Translations under genes and position numbers: made by a program | Assembly (NCBI GenBank): GCA_017415005.1 | Contig: JAFQJK010000079.1 | Location: 1 to 35,532 of the forward strand | Source of the DNA: Rikenellaceae bacterium | Lineage (GTDB): Bacteria > Bacteroidota > Bacteroidia > Bacteroidales > Rikenellaceae | DNA: 35,532 bases | Reading direction: 5' to 3' | Part shown: positions 32,797-35,532 of the stretch, one piece after another | Layout of the letters: each line of letters opens with the position of its first letter | How positions within the stretch are numbered: the first letter of the stretch is position 1 | Notes under the pieces: generated by a model | Database searches by the model: none | Seen by the model: only the letters and a program-made list of their open reading frames with translations | What the model was told of the DNA's origin: nothing

Positions 32797-33927
32797 TTAT
32801 TTGCGTTGCATAAAGTCCATGAACCCCAGTTTATTGTCGATCGGGGTGGTGGTCGGCCGCCCCAACTCCTTGCGGTTGCCCTTGCGGACCTTGATCTCGA
32901 GCAGCAGCGGACCCTCCTCGTCGGGTATGGCCGCAAGCGCCTTTTCGAGCTCTTCCTTCGTGCTGACCGCAAGGGCTTTGCGGTAGCCCGACGCGATGGC
33001 GATCGCAGGCAGGTCGATGGCCAGGCCCACCGTGGGCTGGCCGCCGACCGAGTCGTGCGCGCCGTTGTTAAAGACGACGTGGAGATAGTTCCGGGGCTTG
33101 AGCGACCCGGTGATCGCGAGCGATCCCATGTGCATCAGCACGGCCCCGTCGCCGTCGAAGCAGCAGACCCGCCGGTCGGGCTGCTCGAGCGCGATGCCGA
33201 GGGCGATCTGCGATGCGTGCCCCATCGAGCCGACCGTGAGGAAGTCCCGTCCGTGTCCCTGTCCGGCGCTCTCGCGGTATTCGAACAGCTCGCGCGAGAT
33301 CATGCCCGTGGTCGAGACCACGGCGTCCGCAGCGTCGAGCGATGCGGCCACTGTCCGTATGGCCTCCTCGCGGCCGAGCGGGAACTGAGGGTCGGTCCGT
33401 CCCGCGAGCTTGTACGTGTCGAACGTATCCTTGCGGACGACCAGGGCGTAAGCTTCGCCGGTCTCGCCGATACGGCGCGCGGCCTCGTCCAGTTGCCGGG
33501 CGGCCTCGTCCTCGCGGTCCGAGAGCACGGCGTAGGGGATGCCCATCACCTCGAGCAGCGGCAGCGTGATCTTCCCCTGCTTTTTGTGCTGGGGCTCGTC
33601 CTTGATGCCCGGCTCGCCGCGCCACCCGATCACGAGCAGCAGCGGGATGCGGTACACGTCGCCGTCCGTGAGCGAGGCGAGCGGGTTGACCGCATTGCCC
33701 TCGCCCGAGTTCTGCATATATACCGCCGGGATGCGGCCGGTGGCCAGGTGGTAGCCGGCTGCCAGCCCCACGGCTCCGCCTTCGTTGGCCGCGATGATGT
33801 TGTGGGCCGCGTCGAGGTGGTCGGCCAGGTAGGCGCAGAGGTTCTTGAGCAGCGAGTCGGGGACGCCGGCGTAGAAATCGATCCCGTGGCGCTTCAGTGA
33901 AGATACGAAAAAAGCAGGAGTGATCAT
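32797..33927 (-). CDS. aepY: Phosphonopyruvate decarboxylase
   Basis: A 376-residue thiamine diphosphate enzyme that decarboxylates 3-phosphonopyruvate to phosphonoacetaldehyde, the irreversible step pulling PEP mutase forward. The N-terminal Pyr domain has YAGVPDSLLKNLCAYL and the catalytic glutamate Glu49 (AANEGGAVGLAAGYH). MQNSGEGNAVNPLASL and the RGEPGIKDEPQHKKQG segment are signatures of this decarboxylase. The PP domain has the ThDP motif GDG (259-261) to Asn287-Asn288. Length matches Ppd (about 375). It starts 10 bases after the PEP mutase stop, the usual gene order. Confidence 0.96.
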   Translation of the reverse strand: MITPAFFVSSLKRHGIDFYAGVPDSLLKNLCAYLADHLDAAHNIIAANEGGAVGLAAGYHLATGRIPAVYMQNSGEGNAVNPLASLTDGDVYRIPLLLVIGWRGEPGIKDEPQHKKQGKITLPLLEVMGIPYAVLSDREDEAARQLDEAARRIGETGEAYALVVRKDTFDTYKLAGRTDPQFPLGREEAIRTVAASLDAADAVVSTTGMISRELFEYRESAGQGHGRDFLTVGSMGHASQIALGIALEQPDRRVCCFDGDGAVLMHMGSLAITGSLKPRNYLHVVFNNGAHDSVGGQPTVGLAIDLPAIAIASGYRKALAVSTKEELEKALAAIPDEEGPLLLEIKVRKGNRKELGRPTTTPIDNKLGFMDFMQRK

Positions 33928-33937
33928 GGCGTCTGGG

Positions 33938-35236
33938 CTATTTGGTTCCGGGGATCAGCTCGAGGATCTCCTTGATGGGCATGCAGTAGGGGCGCACCTC
34001 CTGGGCGCGCTCATTCTCGAGGATCGTCGTGGCGACCCGGACCATCGCGGGGTAGGCCGCCCTCAGCATATGGTTGGCGTAGATCACGACATTGGCGCCC
34101 CATGCCTGCAGCGTCTGCTCGGGGATATGGTCGTAGGTGGTGGGGACGACCACGATGGGCGTGTAGGCGTCCTTCTGGCGGAATGCCTGGCAGAACTCGC
34201 GGATGTCCTCGCCCGACTTGTCCTTGCTGTGGATCATGATCCCGTCGGCGCCCGCCTCGACGTAGGCGTAAGCGCGTTCGAGCGCATCGGCCACGGGCTT
34301 GCCGGCGATCAGGCTCTCGATCCGGGCGATGATCATGAAGTCCTTGGTGACCTGCACCTCCTTGCCGGCCCTGATCTTCTGCGAGAATCCCTCGATGGTG
34401 TCCTGGGTCTGGACGGCGTCGGTCCCGAACAGCGAGTTCTTTTTGAGCCCGACCTTGTCCTCGATGATGACGGCCGAGATGCCGTGCCGCTCGAGGGTGC
34501 GGACCGTGAAGGTGAAGTGCTCGATCTTGCCGCCGGTGTCGCCGTCGAAGATGATCGGCTTGGTGGTGCATTCGAGGATGTTGTTCAGGTCCTGGAGGCG
34601 TGTAGTGAGGTCGACGGCCTCGATATCGGGCTTTCCCTTGCTGGTCGAGTCGGTGAGGCTGCTCGACCACATACCGTCGAACACCTGTACCCGGTCGCCC
34701 TTCTGGACCGAGATATTCTCGATGATCAGGCCGCACAGGCCGTCGTGCGCCTCGAGTATCCGGACGATCGGCTTGGCATCGATCAGGCGGCGCAGCGACT
34801 TGAGCCGCACCTCGGGCGTCGTGCCGATCGCTTTCATCTCTTTGTCGAGCGACGAGGAGTTGATCCCCTGCGTATAGGGCACCTCGATGACCTTGCCGCC
34901 GAGCTCGTTCATGACCTCGAACACGTCGTTGCGGATCTCCCTGAGCGGACCGGTCTTCCAGTCGTCGCCGTGGATGATATAGTCGGGCTTGTACTTGCGC
35001 AGATTGGGCACGTAGCTCCAGTCGTCCTGCGGGACCACCTCGGCCACGCCTTTGATGTTCTCGACCACCTGCCTGCGCTGGTCGTAGGTCAGGTACGGCA
35101 GGCGCTTGTGCGAGGCGATGGCCTTGTCGGTCAGCAGGCCGATCGTCACGTCGCCGTATTTGGCCGCTTCCCGGATGATCTGAATCAACCCCGGGTGCAT
35201 GATGTCCGCGGTCATGCCCAAATATACTTTCTTCAT
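33938..35236 (-). CDS. aepX: Phosphoenolpyruvate mutase with N-terminal cytidylyltransferase-like domain
   Basis: A 432-residue two-domain protein. Residues 1-135 form a GlyCT/RfaE-type nucleotidyltransferase fold ([31 protein letters not shown]). Residues about 140-432 form the PEP mutase barrel, which makes the C-P bond by isomerising PEP to phosphonopyruvate. The barrel has DGDTGG (231-236) and the mutase-specific gating loop [10 protein letters not shown] (259-268), which separates mutase from lyase relatives; [12 protein letters not shown] and [12 protein letters not shown] follow. The HxGH motif of the first domain reads HPGL (14-17), so its second histidine is missing and activity is doubtful. 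It is the first phosphonate gene in the window, 33 bases after rmlB. Confidence 0.96.
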   Translation of the reverse strand: MKKVYLGMTADIMHPGLIQIIREAAKYGDVTIGLLTDKAIASHKRLPYLTYDQRRQVVENIKGVAEVVPQDDWSYVPNLRKYKPDYIIHGDDWKTGPLREIRNDVFEVMNELGGKVIEVPYTQGINSSSLDKEMKAIGTTPEVRLKSLRRLIDAKPIVRILEAHDGLCGLIIENISVQKGDRVQVFDGMWSSSLTDSTSKGKPDIEAVDLTTRLQDLNNILECTTKPIIFDGDTGGKIEHFTFTVRTLERHGISAVIIEDKVGLKKNSLFGTDAVQTQDTIEGFSQKIRAGKEVQVTKDFMIIARIESLIAGKPVADALERAYAYVEAGADGIMIHSKDKSGEDIREFCQAFRQKDAYTPIVVVPTTYDHIPEQTLQAWGANVVIYANHMLRAAYPAMVRVATTILENERAQEVRPYCMPIKEILELIPGTK

Positions 35237-35269
35237 TGTATCTTATGTGATTGTTGATATTTTGCTTGC

Positions 35270-35532
35270 CTATGCTTTTCTGTACCTTTTCTGGTAGTAC
35301 AGTTCGTACTGTCCGGAAGATATGTTATCGAGCCACAGTTGGTTTTGGAGGTACCACCCGACTGTTTTCTCGATACCCTCCTCGAACTGGTGGGATGGTT
35401 CCCATCCGAGCTCCCGCTGGAGTTTCGAGCTGTCGATGGCGTACCTGAGGTCGTGTCCGGCACGGTCTGCGACGTAGGTGATCAGGTCGAGGGAGGCTCC
35501 CTCGGGCCGTCCGAGCAGGCGGTCGACGGTCC
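35270..35532 (-). CDS. rmlB: dTDP-glucose 4,6-dehydratase, C-terminal fragment at window edge
   Basis: The last 87 codons of a gene that enters from beyond the right edge. The translation contains [20 protein letters not shown], then [19 protein letters not shown] and [12 protein letters not shown], the typical RmlB C-terminus (Bacteroidota type ending in a YYQKRY tail). RmlB turns dTDP-glucose into dTDP-4-keto-6-deoxyglucose, for rhamnose or related sugars. The stop (TAG on the minus strand) is at 35270-35272. It shows that the operon starts further right, and complements rmlA at 5562. Confidence 0.93.
   Translation of the reverse strand, partial: TVDRLLGRPEGASLDLITYVADRAGHDLRYAIDSSKLQRELGWEPSHQFEEGIEKTVGWYLQNQLWLDNISSGQYELYYQKRYRKA

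Noticed and set aside
33920..35257. 445-codon plus-strand open frame opposite PEP mutase
   Set aside because: It is the antisense of a full-length enzyme with conserved motifs; the acidic Val/Asp/Gly-rich translation is a mirror artefact.
1..35532. CRISPR arrays and insertion sequences
   Set aside because: No regularly spaced repeats, transposase frames or terminal inverted repeats were seen on either strand.

Overview
The window looks like chromosomal DNA of a GC-rich Bacteroidota, most likely a gut Rikenellaceae/Alistipes-type organism. This is inferred, not proven. The evidence is: several promoters of the Bacteroidota form TTTG-N20-TAnnTTTG; few recognisable Shine-Dalgarno sequences; a tRNA without an encoded CCA; and a typical gene set (HdeD-like DUF308 protein, GH76 lipoprotein, TlpA-like thioredoxin with a secreted N-terminal domain, EpsG-type polymerase, S24 repressor).

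Left part (1-10.7 kb) is mostly housekeeping: a small membrane protein, tRNA-Arg(UCU), a DJ-1/PfpI protein, an iron-sulfur flavoprotein-like reductase, a YqhD-like iron alcohol dehydrogenase, a secreted proline/glycine/methionine-rich protein, then envelope sugar genes (rmlA, kdsA, kdsD), a periplasmic thioredoxin-like protein and uracil-DNA glycosylase. The middle (10.7-14.4 kb) carries a phage-derived island: an S24-type repressor, a divergent 96-residue protein, a structured GC-rich stretch ending in a tRNA-like T-arm, and a small plus large terminase pair with all catalytic residues intact but no portal, capsid, tail or integrase gene. Then come a GH76 mannanase-like lipoprotein, a convergent AraC regulator and bioA.

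Right part (19.2-35.5 kb) is one long leftward operon for a surface polysaccharide, entering from beyond the right edge. Its order of transcription is rmlB (partial), a fused nucleotidyltransferase/PEP mutase, phosphonopyruvate decarboxylase, metallophosphoesterase, NAD-dependent epimerase, LicC-like nucleotidyltransferase, a Rossmann oxidoreductase, a sulfotransferase-like protein, Wzx, an EpsG-type Wzy, GT2, polysaccharide pyruvyl transferase, an F420-hydrogenase-beta-like ferredoxin protein, GT4, a hexapeptide acyltransferase and GT2. The first two steps of carbon-phosphorus bond synthesis, a candidate CMP-activating enzyme, and a complete flippase/polymerase/transferase set sit in the same transcription unit. 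The locus therefore predicts a phosphonate-decorated glycan, possibly also sulfated, pyruvylated and acylated. The third phosphonate step is not obvious: no aminotransferase or classical phosphonoacetaldehyde reductase lies in the operon within the window. The Rossmann oxidoreductase is the main unexplained candidate.

The two most interesting items are the phosphonate-glycan operon with its unassigned tailoring block, and the orphan but apparently intact terminase pair under a likely autocleavable repressor.
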